From a virus: a DNA stretch of 29,970 nucleotides. The stretch is taken from positions 1 through 29,970 of IMG/VR virus record IMGVR_UViG_3300030380_000932; one strand, 5' to 3'. How positions within the stretch are numbered: position 1 is the stretch's first letter; each line of letters starts with the position of its first letter. A program made the position numbers and the translations under genes. Below are positions 15,656 to 22,676 of the stretch, piece after piece. The notes under the pieces were generated by a model that saw nothing but the letters and a program-made list of their open reading frames with translations, was not told where the DNA came from and made no database searches.

Positions 15656-17706
15656 ACCACATTCAATAATTCTAAATCTGATTCTCCAGTTTGGAGGTTT
15701 GTAGTGATTGAGTTGATGATATAAGTCTCATCTCGCATGATTATCTTATCATTTAATTCTAAAGCAATCACAATCCTTAATGGTAAAAATGCTTTAACCT
15801 TTGTGAGCCTTCTTTGAGCGTTAAATACCTTTGAAACGTAGTCTGTATATTCCTTATTAAATAAAGATCCATCTGCAAACCCTGCTGATGTTAATGCATA
15901 CTCATTTATCTCTGCTCCGAAATTTAAATTATCAGCGTTTGTGGATGCATTTAAGGCAACGCTATTGCTAGGAATGTTATAAGTATCTACCTCAACATGA
16001 CTTGATGATGATTTTAAAAATGATATTGAATCAATTCCTGCTCCTGACTGAGTAATAGGGTAAAATAATAACGGTTTACCAAAATAAGACTGCTGATTTT
16101 CATTAACAAAAAATCCATATTGTATTGTAGTCGTTCCTCCGACAGATTGATCATATAATCTTTCAAATTGTGCGTGTTCAAAAGGAGGCTTAACTGTATA
16201 TATTTCATTTGGAGCATCATATTTTTCATCATCTAAAGTGAATTTTAGGCTTCCCCAACCTACGTTATTTAGTTGTTCATATTGTTTTGCGAGAAATGTC
16301 CCTAATCCTTCGTATTCAAAATTCACTTGTTTGTAAGGTAATGCTACATTAACTCTGCTATTTGTTACCTCTAAATAGTTCGTAATATCATAAGTAGTTC
16401 CTGCGGCATAAAAATCATCTATTGTCTGAACTTGTATATTTCCATTTGGTAATTCAAAAACAGTTAAATTAAAAAGATTAAAAAGTCCATTTAAAAAATC
16501 CATCACCTTTATCTCAGGGATCTGTTGCGTAATAATAAACTCAATAGCCGTACTTGTATTGAAATCCGTATCAGTAGTAAACGCATCTGTCCATGATGCA
16601 CCAACAAATCCCTCTAGATCCCAGTCAATATTTCCTACCGTAAAGGTTATTTGAGTTGTTACGTTTTGAACTATGGTTACAGTATAAGATCCTGATGCAA
16701 AAATTTGTCCATAATCAGAAAGACCAAATGTTCTTGTCCCACTAGCAAATGATGACTCAAAAAAAGACTGTCCATTTCTGTAAATAATAACCTGATAAGC
16801 CACCGCACTTGATGAAGGAGTAAGAGTTAAATCTGCTTTTACAGTTGCAGGAGCGTAAAGTCTGAGCGTTGTTTCAGATTCTTGTTTTGCATACAATCCG
16901 CTTGTATCAACTTGAAAAGTATTTACCTCTGAAAAGTATTGATCTATTTGAGTTGCAGGTTGAACGCTTCCGCTTTTACGATGCAGCCACATATGTAAAT
17001 GGAAATACCTATCATTAGACGTATTAAAAAAAGAACTACTATCAAATGTTATTCCGTATTTTGTTTCTATTGCACTAATAATGGTTGAGATCCTGATTGC
17101 ATATTTTAAATCATTCCACGCAACGCCATGTAAATTTGCACCTCCTCCAGTATGATAATATAAGTTCCCTGACCCTGCAACTGCCGTACTGCTATTATAA
17201 GATAATTGTTTTGTGTGGGTAATTAAAGGGCATAGAATAGCCGCCCCATTTGCTTCGGGTAATTTTAATCTTGTTTCTACTTCATCAGGACTATATTCTA
17301 AATTATGAGTTGACAAACTACTTAATCCTGAGAGCAAATCTTCACCTATTAAATCTTTTAAATTAACAGTATCTCCGAAAAATGTAATGCGGTAAGCATA
17401 GGCTTTTTCTTTTCGCATATCAACTCCCTCAAGTCTAATAAATCCAGTCTTAAAAGGAATGCTATTTAATTCTATACTTCCTGATACTTTGTTTAAAGCA
17501 TCAAATCCATCTACAATATCAAAGTTGTAATAATGCTTAAAAAGCAAATTATTCTTTTTACTGGCAGGAACGGTAAATGTCTTGCTGAAATTTGTAAATA
17601 CTTTAGCAAGATCTTTTACGTTTTGAATTGTCTGAGTTACCGATACGGTCTCATCCCCAAATAGATCAATACGATCTGACCCTAAATATAATTGCAGTTT
17701 TTGCAT
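15652..17706 (-). CDS. Tail-tip / baseplate structural protein, 684 residues
   Basis: The N-terminal 100 residues (MQKLQLYLGSDRIDLF, FTNFSKTFTVPASKKNN, FKHYYNFDI) match a large tail protein I know from Bacteroidota phages and prophages. The rest is beta-rich with a carbohydrate-binding-like middle and ends KIIMRDETYIINSITTNLQ, GESDLELLNV. Size and place between the 331-residue protein and the tape measure suggest a tail hub or adhesin carrier, in the role of Tal/Dit proteins elsewhere. No catalytic motif is visible. It begins one base into the previous stop. Confidence 0.6.
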   Translation of the reverse strand: MQKLQLYLGSDRIDLFGDETVSVTQTIQNVKDLAKVFTNFSKTFTVPASKKNNLLFKHYYNFDIVDGFDALNKVSGSIELNSIPFKTGFIRLEGVDMRKEKAYAYRITFFGDTVNLKDLIGEDLLSGLSSLSTHNLEYSPDEVETRLKLPEANGAAILCPLITHTKQLSYNSSTAVAGSGNLYYHTGGGANLHGVAWNDLKYAIRISTIISAIETKYGITFDSSSFFNTSNDRYFHLHMWLHRKSGSVQPATQIDQYFSEVNTFQVDTSGLYAKQESETTLRLYAPATVKADLTLTPSSSAVAYQVIIYRNGQSFFESSFASGTRTFGLSDYGQIFASGSYTVTIVQNVTTQITFTVGNIDWDLEGFVGASWTDAFTTDTDFNTSTAIEFIITQQIPEIKVMDFLNGLFNLFNLTVFELPNGNIQVQTIDDFYAAGTTYDITNYLEVTNSRVNVALPYKQVNFEYEGLGTFLAKQYEQLNNVGWGSLKFTLDDEKYDAPNEIYTVKPPFEHAQFERLYDQSVGGTTTIQYGFFVNENQQSYFGKPLLFYPITQSGAGIDSISFLKSSSSHVEVDTYNIPSNSVALNASTNADNLNFGAEINEYALTSAGFADGSLFNKEYTDYVSKVFNAQRRLTKVKAFLPLRIVIALELNDKIIMRDETYIINSITTNLQTGESDLELLNVV

Positions 17707-18701
17707 TATCTGACATTATTTATTTTATCATAAGCCTCCTCAAATTCAATTGTGTAATCAATCAGCCTATCATTTAATTTAGTCTTTTTCTGGAAGTTAC
17801 TCGTAATAACATTTAAAGGTAAATACTGAGTTGTCCCTACCGCATTAAGACTTTGAATCCATATCTGCTCACTTTCTAATAATTGCTCAAATACTGCATT
17901 GTATCCTTCGGGATAATAACCTGAGTTTAATGTCATCCTCTCTCTTGCTTCTTTATTATATACAACTTTAGAAGGCTTAGTTGTATCGTATGTTGTACTA
18001 GATCCGCTTGATGTTAAATTAACTCCTTGATAAGTTTCTTTTGTTGTATCTGTTGTCAATGTCTTTTTAAGAAGAAACCAAAGATCTTGAAATTGTCCGT
18101 ATTTATTTATAAAGGTTATCCTTTGAGGATCATATTTTGAGCAAGGCGTTCTATTAATTGTGCAAGTGACTCCGACTCCAATAGTGACAGAGGTATCTGT
18201 ACCGCTATAAGATTGATAAGCAACTGTACCGCTTAAAATATATGGCAAAAAACCGCTTTTATTCTCAGGCACAAATATCTCCCAATCATTGTTGACTCCT
18301 AATTTTGGAGCGATCAACCATGATGCGGATGAACTTAACGAGAAAGGGACAGAAGGATTTGCTCCCTCACTAAAATATCCATAGGCATCAAAGCCAGTAT
18401 TATTATTATCAGTTATTGTTTGCAGTACAGATCCACTTGCATTTGCCGCATCATAGAATTTCATTGTTAAATCTATATCTATTTCTGTATCTCCTCCAGT
18501 TGGCGTTCCATCATAATCTATTGTAAGGTAATCCCTACATAATTCTGATATTTCAAATACACTTGCCGATCCTGCCGTTGCTGATTTTACAAGAGTATAC
18601 CTCAATACATTTTCAACCGATATCTCTAACTGTACTGATACTGAACTTGCAGGAGCAGTTCTAGTAAAAAAATAAGGTGATCTTAATGCTATCCTTGCCA
18701 T
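17706..18701 (-). CDS. Tail structural protein, 331 residues
   Basis: This is a beta-rich protein starting MARIALRSPYFFTRTAPASS, with VFEISELCRDYLTIDYDG early, CSKYDPQRITFINKYGQFQD in the middle, and RLIDYTIEFEEAYDKINNVR at the end. The same pattern occurs next to the 684-residue type in flavobacterial phages, so the two probably form one tail-tip complex. It shares a base with the following gene. The function is inferred only from context. Confidence 0.55.
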   Translation of the reverse strand: MARIALRSPYFFTRTAPASSVSVQLEISVENVLRYTLVKSATAGSASVFEISELCRDYLTIDYDGTPTGGDTEIDIDLTMKFYDAANASGSVLQTITDNNNTGFDAYGYFSEGANPSVPFSLSSSASWLIAPKLGVNNDWEIFVPENKSGFLPYILSGTVAYQSYSGTDTSVTIGVGVTCTINRTPCSKYDPQRITFINKYGQFQDLWFLLKKTLTTDTTKETYQGVNLTSSGSSTTYDTTKPSKVVYNKEARERMTLNSGYYPEGYNAVFEQLLESEQIWIQSLNAVGTTQYLPLNVITSNFQKKTKLNDRLIDYTIEFEEAYDKINNVR

Positions 18702-18702
18702 A

Positions 18703-19266
18703 TTATCTCTTTTTTAAAAAATTTAGTACATCTTCAGAAAACCCAATTGCTAATTCTTCGGGTAGCCTTTTAAATGCGGCTCTGAATGGTCTAGTAAACC
18801 AAAGACTCGGAGTAATACCTTGAGCAAATATTCTCTTTTGCAACATAAATCCGATTGCCTTATAATTTCCTTTTTTAAATTGACCAGTTTTTTTATCTCT
18901 GAATCTAATTTTATTAAATTTTGCCCAATTCATTATAGGTTTTAAAGGAGGCATTTTAGATTTATAGGAATATCTTCCAAATATTGTGTTGGTAGCCTTG
19001 CCTTTTTGCTTTCCTTTTTTAACTAAACTAGGATTTGATCCATATACTCCTGCATCTTGAAACATTCCATAAACATCCATAAAGAAACTTAGGGTGATTT
19101 TCCCATTTGATTCTTTTGGAGAAGCATATTTCAAAGAATTATAAAGAGACTTAGTATAATTGTTAGGCTTCTTTGTCTTTTTAGTAAGATTCGTTCTGCC
19201 TTGCTGAACCACATATTTGCCAAATGCGGAGTAGGCTTGTATAGTTTCCTCGTATCTCATTAGCAA
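18703..19266 (-). CDS. Neck/tail connector-like protein (HK97 gp10 type)
   Basis: The 187-residue basic protein starts with a helical part (YEETIQAYSAFGKYVVQQG), has KTKKPNNYTKSLYNSLKY and a MFQDAGVYGSNPS segment, and ends PSLWFTRPFRAAFKRLPEEL, then a helix. This order (helix, basic tail-like stretch, FxRPA-like helix) is that of HK97 gp10-like tail-component proteins, which join head and tail. It overlaps the gene before it by seven bases. The assignment is by pattern and context. Confidence 0.55.
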   Translation of the reverse strand: MLMRYEETIQAYSAFGKYVVQQGRTNLTKKTKKPNNYTKSLYNSLKYASPKESNGKITLSFFMDVYGMFQDAGVYGSNPSLVKKGKQKGKATNTIFGRYSYKSKMPPLKPIMNWAKFNKIRFRDKKTGQFKKGNYKAIGFMLQKRIFAQGITPSLWFTRPFRAAFKRLPEELAIGFSEDVLNFLKKR

Positions 19267-19730
19267 ATATTTATATCATTATAGATTTCTACGTTTAAAA
19301 GAGATTCCCATCCTGCTAACTCGTTTTCAAACCTATCATAAAATGGCTCTATCGAAACGCTACCTTGTAGCTGATATCCGTTCTGATGTAAATCACCACC
19401 TCTTAAAACTTGTACTAATTTATTTATGACAGATAGCTGAGTGTTCAAAATGTCTTGCTCATTATTATTGCCTATAAAAATATCTGTGGTTTCAGATTTG
19501 GATCTGTCAACAATATCCATATTTAGTATGCTTATACTAAAAATTAGTACGCCATCTTCTTGAGATACATTATTGACTATCATATGAGCCAATGGAAAAA
19601 TGTCTTGTTTTTGTAGGTTAACATCTGTCAAATTACCGATAGTAACAGTCTTGCAATTTATATCCGAAAGCAATTGAGTTTTAATTGTTTCCGTTAACTG
19701 GTAAAAGCCTCTGATTCCTTGATTGCTCAT
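19260..19730 (-). CDS. Tail terminator/completion-like protein
   Basis: The 156-residue protein starts with a helix (FYQLTETIKTQLLSD), has beta strands around FPLAHMIVNNVSQEDGVL and ISILNMDIVDRSKS, then a long helix (QLSVINKLVQVLRGG), then strands including VSIEPFYDRFENELAGWE. This alpha-beta pattern, and the placing next to a gp10-like gene, matches tail terminator proteins of siphoviruses. Its ATG overlaps the stop of the frameshift extension (ATGA). Moderate certainty. Confidence 0.55.
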   Translation of the reverse strand: MSNQGIRGFYQLTETIKTQLLSDINCKTVTIGNLTDVNLQKQDIFPLAHMIVNNVSQEDGVLIFSISILNMDIVDRSKSETTDIFIGNNNEQDILNTQLSVINKLVQVLRGGDLHQNGYQLQGSVSIEPFYDRFENELAGWESLLNVEIYNDINIC

Positions 19731-19972
19731 TTAATTTTTTGTTTCATTAATTTCGATTCTAACTCATTTTTTTCTTTTGTAAAGGCTAACATCATTAGAC
19801 ATTCATGCATCTTCATCTTAGTGATATGGTTAATTCGTTCAATGTTTCCTTGAGCGAGTCCATAGAGCGAATTGTACCACCCCCATTTCTGTCCAAATGC
19901 GGAAGTCGCACTTGTTGTATCCCTATCTCCTCCGCTAAAGAGTTCAGAGTAGCTTTCAGTAAGTCCTTTTTT
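19727..19972 (-). CDS. -1 frame extension of the tail assembly chaperone (GT-like, KWGWY domain)
   Basis: In the -1 frame relative to the 216-residue protein, an open stretch runs from the slippery site to a TGA at 19727-19729. It encodes about 79 residues without its own start near the beginning, including FGQKWGWYNSLYGLAQGNIE, INHITKMKMHECLMML and a Glu/Lys-rich helix. The KWGWY...LYxLAxGD(N)I...IT...HxCLxxLxF pattern is one I associate with frameshifted tail chaperone extensions. A slip at A AAA AAG (19972 to 19966) would give a 245-residue fusion (166 + 79). An internal ATG at 19823 could alternatively give a 29-residue peptide, but that would lose the conserved part. The stop overlaps the tail terminator ATG. 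Confidence 0.78.
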   Translation of the reverse strand, partial: KKGLTESYSELFSGGDRDTTSATSAFGQKWGWYNSLYGLAQGNIERINHITKMKMHECLMMLAFTKEKNELESKLMKQKIK

Positions 19973-20463
19973 AAATTGAATAAAAAAAAAATTGACCCTA
20001 ATACGGCATCCATTGGCATCTGTAAGGCACGATCTCTTTGATCCATGTCATATTCTACTAGATCATATCTTCCTGCCTTCTTATGCGATATAGGACGGTA
20101 CAACACATTCATAGCATAATGTATGTTTGTCCAATCAGATAAGTAAGTATCCACATCTATGTATTCACCAAAAGTCATTTCATCAAGATCAGGAATAAAT
20201 CCAAATTGTTGTCCATTTAATTTAAAAAATCTTACAAGTTTTGTTTCATTTACAAATAAACTACTAATCTTTTTTGCTATTTCAGTAACAGAATGAGCCG
20301 CAATACTCTTTATTTTCTCCTCTGGTACATGGCAAAAAATCTCTATTGCCTTATGTTCTAAAAAATGCTCATTATCATTTAATTCTTGAGCCTTTAAAAA
20401 ACTCTGATATTGCTCCAACTTGATTTCTGACAGATCTGTTGGGACGTTTAGTTTAGCTTTCAT
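19813..20463 (-). CDS. Tail assembly chaperone, G-like (zero-frame product)
   Basis: The 216-residue product starts MKAKLNVPTDLSEIKLEQYQ, has a helical body (HFLEHKAIEIFCHVPEEKI, FFKLNGQQFGFIPDLDEMT, FGEYIDVDTYLSDW), and a region before residue 166 with two slippery runs. Such proteins bind the tape measure during tail assembly, and a longer -1 product binds tube subunits. The start at 20463 is fixed by the TACGTTATACTATT element directly in front; the frame extends 24 codons further, but that would begin inside a terminator. It is the first gene of the structural region. About 50 zero-frame codons after the slip site overlap the extension. Confidence 0.7.
   Translation of the reverse strand: MKAKLNVPTDLSEIKLEQYQSFLKAQELNDNEHFLEHKAIEIFCHVPEEKIKSIAAHSVTEIAKKISSLFVNETKLVRFFKLNGQQFGFIPDLDEMTFGEYIDVDTYLSDWTNIHYAMNVLYRPISHKKAGRYDLVEYDMDQRDRALQMPMDAVLGSIFFLFNLKKDLLKATLNSLAEEIGIQQVRLPHLDRNGGGTIRSMDSLKETLNELTISLR
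19966..19987 (-). promoter_or_regulatory. Programmed -1 frameshift site (A AAA AAG; second candidate T TTT TTA)
   Basis: Read in the zero frame, TTA AAA AAG at 19974-19966 contains the heptamer A AAA AAG, the same as in E. coli dnaX. Nine bases upstream, TTT TTT TTA contains T TTT TTA (19987-19981), also a classical slippery heptamer and also in the right register. The -1 frame is open from both. No strong downstream hairpin is obvious by eye. Confidence 0.75.
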
Positions 20464-20477
20464 AATAGTATAACGTA
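20464..20477 (-). promoter_or_regulatory. Late-type element TACGTTATACTATT, copy 4
   Basis: The motif abuts the ATG at 20463 of the tail chaperone gene. Only 34 bases separate this ATG from the end of a strong terminator, so a promoter for the whole structural region must lie here. This is the best evidence that the element marks transcription starts. Confidence 0.75.
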
Positions 20478-20497
20478 ATTTTAGGATAATTTTAAAT

Positions 20498-20524
20498 AAA
20501 AAAAGACGGTCATTTCTGACCGCC
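20498..20524 (-). terminator. Intrinsic terminator between early and structural regions
   Basis: On the minus strand GGCGGTCA-GAAA-TGACCGTC forms an 8-base-pair stem (one G-T pair) with a GAAA tetraloop, followed by seven T. It lies about 20 bases after the stop at 20547 and closes the early transcript. Confidence 0.92.
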
Positions 20525-20546
20525 TCTATAATCAACTACAAAAAAA

Positions 20547-20870
20547 TCATTTTAATTGTAAAATTTCAATATCTTTAAAAATATTATTGAATTTTAAAAG
20601 TAACTGATTGAACTCATATTTTGCATCTGATAACTTTTTTTTAAGTTCTTTATTTTCTTGATTTAAATCGTGAAATAAAAAAAATAATTCTTTATGAGAA
20701 TCAACAATTGCGAATTTCTCATCTTTTGTAATTGTTTCTCCTGCTTTTATTTTTGATATAATTTTTAAGGATACGTCACAAATAGCTGAGACTTTTAAAA
20801 TTCTCATCTCATCTATCTCATAGACCTTTTTCATGACTTTATCTAAGGTCGTTTCCTTTATGTGTGCCAT
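20547..20870 (-). CDS. Possible helix-turn-helix protein with coiled coil, 107 residues
   Basis: Residues about 20-55 (MRILKVSAICDVSLKIISKI, then KAGETITKDEKFAIVDS) have the spacing of a Cro/cI-type helix-turn-helix followed by the SxE-like helix. The C-terminal half (NQENKELKKKLSDAKYEF) is a coiled coil, as in a dimeric DNA-binding protein. It is the last gene before the terminator that precedes the structural region, so a role in the early-late switch is conceivable. The helix-turn-helix call is by eye and weak. Confidence 0.5.
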   Translation of the reverse strand: MAHIKETTLDKVMKKVYEIDEMRILKVSAICDVSLKIISKIKAGETITKDEKFAIVDSHKELFFLFHDLNQENKELKKKLSDAKYEFNQLLLKFNNIFKDIEILQLK

Positions 20871-21253
20871 ACATCAACCTTTCCTTTTAATTGTGGTCTC
20901 ACAATATTCTCAATTTGCTCCTCATTTCCTATTGGCATATCATCAAAATACATATGTACATCTCCAATCTCCGTAGTCAAATTGTATTGTCCGCACTCTG
21001 GTCTCATGCGTCCTTCATCCTCTATAAACCCTGCCTTAACAATAGTCTCACATTTTATTGTAACTTCTGCCATTACCTCAAAAAAGACTCCTTTCATTAC
21101 CTCCTTTTTCCAGTCAACTTCAAAACTCTGCTCTTCAAAACTCTTCTCTTCATCATCAATTGTGAAATCAACTCTTTTGAGTTCTAACCCCATCAACGCT
21201 AGTAATAACGCTGACTCGGTTATGTGTTGGGTATTGTAATCCGTATTCTTCAT
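20858..21253 (-). CDS. Unknown protein, 131 residues
   Basis: It starts MKNTDYNTQHITESALLLAL and is acidic, with strands around FEVDWKKEVMKGVFFEVM and TIKCETIVKAGFIEDEGRM. The end reads VRPQLKGKVDVWHT. No membrane segment or catalytic motif is seen. It overlaps the next gene by 13 bases and has a possible promoter about 35 bases upstream. I do not recognise the family. Confidence 0.55.
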   Translation of the reverse strand: MKNTDYNTQHITESALLLALMGLELKRVDFTIDDEEKSFEEQSFEVDWKKEVMKGVFFEVMAEVTIKCETIVKAGFIEDEGRMRPECGQYNLTTEIGDVHMYFDDMPIGNEEQIENIVRPQLKGKVDVWHT

Positions 21254-21285
21254 TCTCGTGTGTTTTAGTGAATTTTAAATTTAAT

Positions 21286-21314
21286 CAAAAATAGTTATTT
21301 ATCAAAAAGTCCAA
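21286..21314 (-). promoter_or_regulatory. Possible Bacteroidota-type promoter
   Basis: TATTTTTG (21293 to 21286) fits TAnnTTTG. TTG lies 18 bases upstream, one less than the ideal spacing. It overlaps the end of the gene at 21295-21654 and would serve the 131- and 107-residue genes with a leader of about 25 bases. Confidence 0.45.
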
Positions 21315-21654
21315 GAGTCATCTGTTCAAAAGCCTTATAAGTTCCAATCATTTGTGGTATTTCCTTAATCTCTTCCTTTACTATCTCAGTAGCTGAATGA
21401 CGCTTGTGATATTTCTCCCCTCTTAATGTAGGGATCTCCTCTTGGATCTTGCGTCTTGCCCTTGTGATAGTATCAGGTAAACTTATCAATCCACTTTTTA
21501 CAAGATGACAAAAAGCCTTGATCTGATCATCACTTATATCGCTTTCTCTCATTTCAAGATACCAATACCTTGCAATAAGGTCTAGATCATTATCTCGTGA
21601 TTGGGGATATTTTCTGAGAATATCCTCAACATTTTGTGCTTTATCTTTTATCAT
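21295..21654 (-). CDS. Unknown phage protein, 119 residues
   Basis: The helical product has YPQSRDNDLDLIARYWYLEM at the N-terminus and RARRKIQEEIPTLRGEKYHKR in the middle. The combination (P-x-SRDND start, a central helix ending G-L-I-x-x-P-D-T-I-x-RARRKxQE, then LRG) recalls a small protein found near replication genes in several unrelated phages. I do not know its role. It overlaps its upstream neighbour by four bases. Confidence 0.6.
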   Translation of the reverse strand: MIKDKAQNVEDILRKYPQSRDNDLDLIARYWYLEMRESDISDDQIKAFCHLVKSGLISLPDTITRARRKIQEEIPTLRGEKYHKRHSATEIVKEEIKEIPQMIGTYKAFEQMTLGLFDK

Positions 21655-21845
21655 TCTTCTAGTAGTTTAAAATAATCCCACTTTGAGGTCTTAATTGATT
21701 TTTCTACTGTACGATCAAGAATATCATCAGTTATCTCTTCACCATATCTTTCATCCATTCTCCCATACCTCACACCCATCTCAACCATATTTTTAAGAGT
21801 ATGTCCTGAGATTATATATTTGGATCTTGATTTTACTTTTTTCAT
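21651..21845 (-). CDS. Unknown small protein, 64 residues
   Basis: It begins with a basic start (MKKVKSRSKYIISGHTLKNM) and continues with an acidic helical part (ERYGEEITDDILDRTVEKS). Start and stop overlap both neighbours by four bases, which supports translation. No family is recognised. Confidence 0.6.
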   Translation of the reverse strand: MKKVKSRSKYIISGHTLKNMVEMGVRYGRMDERYGEEITDDILDRTVEKSIKTSKWDYFKLLEE

Positions 21846-22201
21846 ATTTCTTCTTTAATTTCCGTTACCTTATAAATTTTAGCTGATTTTTTTGATATAT
21901 CATAATGAGTTTCCCAATGTTCACAACTTCGTATCCAAGGGTTACTATCAATCCCAATATGTTCTTTATAATCTTCTGCTTCTTCTAAGGTATCGAAATT
22001 TTTGGAAGTTAAGGCTATCTTGTCACATTCTAACCCAACTAAGTGTTCATGAGTAATTCTGTAAAACACTTTTTTTGTTTGCTCCATTTCTATTTGTTTT
22101 TTATATACTTTCTCCTTCTGTTTTGAAATAAATTTGTCTGCTTCTTCGGTGAAATCCTCGAGATCACTATGCATTGTTTTAAATAATTGATCTAAACTCA
22201 T
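21842..22201 (-). CDS. Unknown protein, 119 residues
   Basis: The first 45 residues form a charged helix (LEDFTEEADKFISKQKEKVY). The rest looks like a small alpha-beta domain (VFYRITHEHLVGLECDKIA, FDTLEEAEDYKEHIG, SCEHWETHYDISKK). No known motif is visible. It follows a GC-rich hairpin at 22219-22244. Confidence 0.55.
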   Translation of the reverse strand: MSLDQLFKTMHSDLEDFTEEADKFISKQKEKVYKKQIEMEQTKKVFYRITHEHLVGLECDKIALTSKNFDTLEEAEDYKEHIGIDSNPWIRSCEHWETHYDISKKSAKIYKVTEIKEEI

Positions 22202-22218
22202 TTTCTTTTTTGTTTAAG

Positions 22219-22244
22219 TTAAGGGGGTGATTAACCCCCATTAA
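22219..22244 (-). other. GC-rich hairpin between two early genes
   Basis: GGGGG (22223-22227) pairs with CCCCC (22235-22239), flanked by TTAA on both sides, in an otherwise AT-rich gap. No T run follows on the minus strand, so it is a poor terminator. An mRNA end-protecting or pausing hairpin is possible. Confidence 0.6.
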
Positions 22245-22250
22245 ATTTAT

Positions 22251-22448
22251 TTAAATAAATATTAATGTCTCACGGAATCTATCTGCGCAAGATGGATATT
22301 TAAATTTTTTACCTATGTATTTTTCCTCTTTATTGTCATAAACTTGGAAATAATCTCCGTTAACATAAGTATCATATCTATCACACCTTTCACAATGTGC
22401 TTCCCATCTATCCCAATTTATTTTTGATTTATTTTCTATTGTATTCAT
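22251..22448 (-). CDS. Unknown small protein with cysteine pair, 65 residues
   Basis: The product has WEAHCERCDRYDTYVNGDYF near the middle and YPSCADRFRETLIFI at the end. The CxxC plus a later Cys could bind a metal, though a fourth ligand is not clear. It is the first gene after a near-perfect Bacteroidota promoter, with a leader of about 16 bases. Being first on a strong early transcript suggests a host-directed role, but this is inference. Confidence 0.55.
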   Translation of the reverse strand: MNTIENKSKINWDRWEAHCERCDRYDTYVNGDYFQVYDNKEEKYIGKKFKYPSCADRFRETLIFI

Positions 22449-22470
22449 TTTTTGTTTGTTTGATTATACT

Positions 22471-22501
22471 CAAAGATAAACAATAAAAGTTATAAACCAA
22501 A
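22471..22501 (-). promoter_or_regulatory. Strong Bacteroidota-type promoter
   Basis: On the minus strand TTTG (22501 to 22498), exactly 19 bases, then TATCTTTG (22478 to 22471) gives a full match to the -33/-7 consensus of the Bacteroidota main sigma factor. The predicted start is near 22464, about 16 bases before the ATG at 22448. Confidence 0.82.
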
Positions 22502-22511
22502 AAGTATATAA

Positions 22512-22676
22512 CTATTTTTTATTTTTTTTTGATTTCTCATCATAGATCCTTCGCTTTGATACAATCCAGTCATTTATATCGGTAGAAAAAACAAAGGCAT
22601 ATTTACACCGCTCAGTTTGACTTGGAGTCTCATCTATTATATCCAATTGCTTTGGTATTTTTTTATTGTCTTTCAC
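22512..22676 (-). CDS. Unknown small protein with GTG start, 54 residues
   Basis: The GTG at 22676 follows the terminase stop with no gap (TAAGTG). The product (MKDNKKIPKQLDIIDETPSQ, then CKYAFVFSTDINDWIVSKRR, then a basic tail) looks protein-like, with a folded middle. There is no ATG in the frame near the start. It fills the stretch between terminase and the strong promoter. No family is recognised. Confidence 0.55.
   Translation of the reverse strand: MKDNKKIPKQLDIIDETPSQTERCKYAFVFSTDINDWIVSKRRIYDEKSKKNKK

Noticed and set aside
20464-20535. 24-codon upstream extension of the tail chaperone frame
   Set aside because: It would start inside the terminator and run through the late element; ATG 20463 fits all four element-bearing genes.
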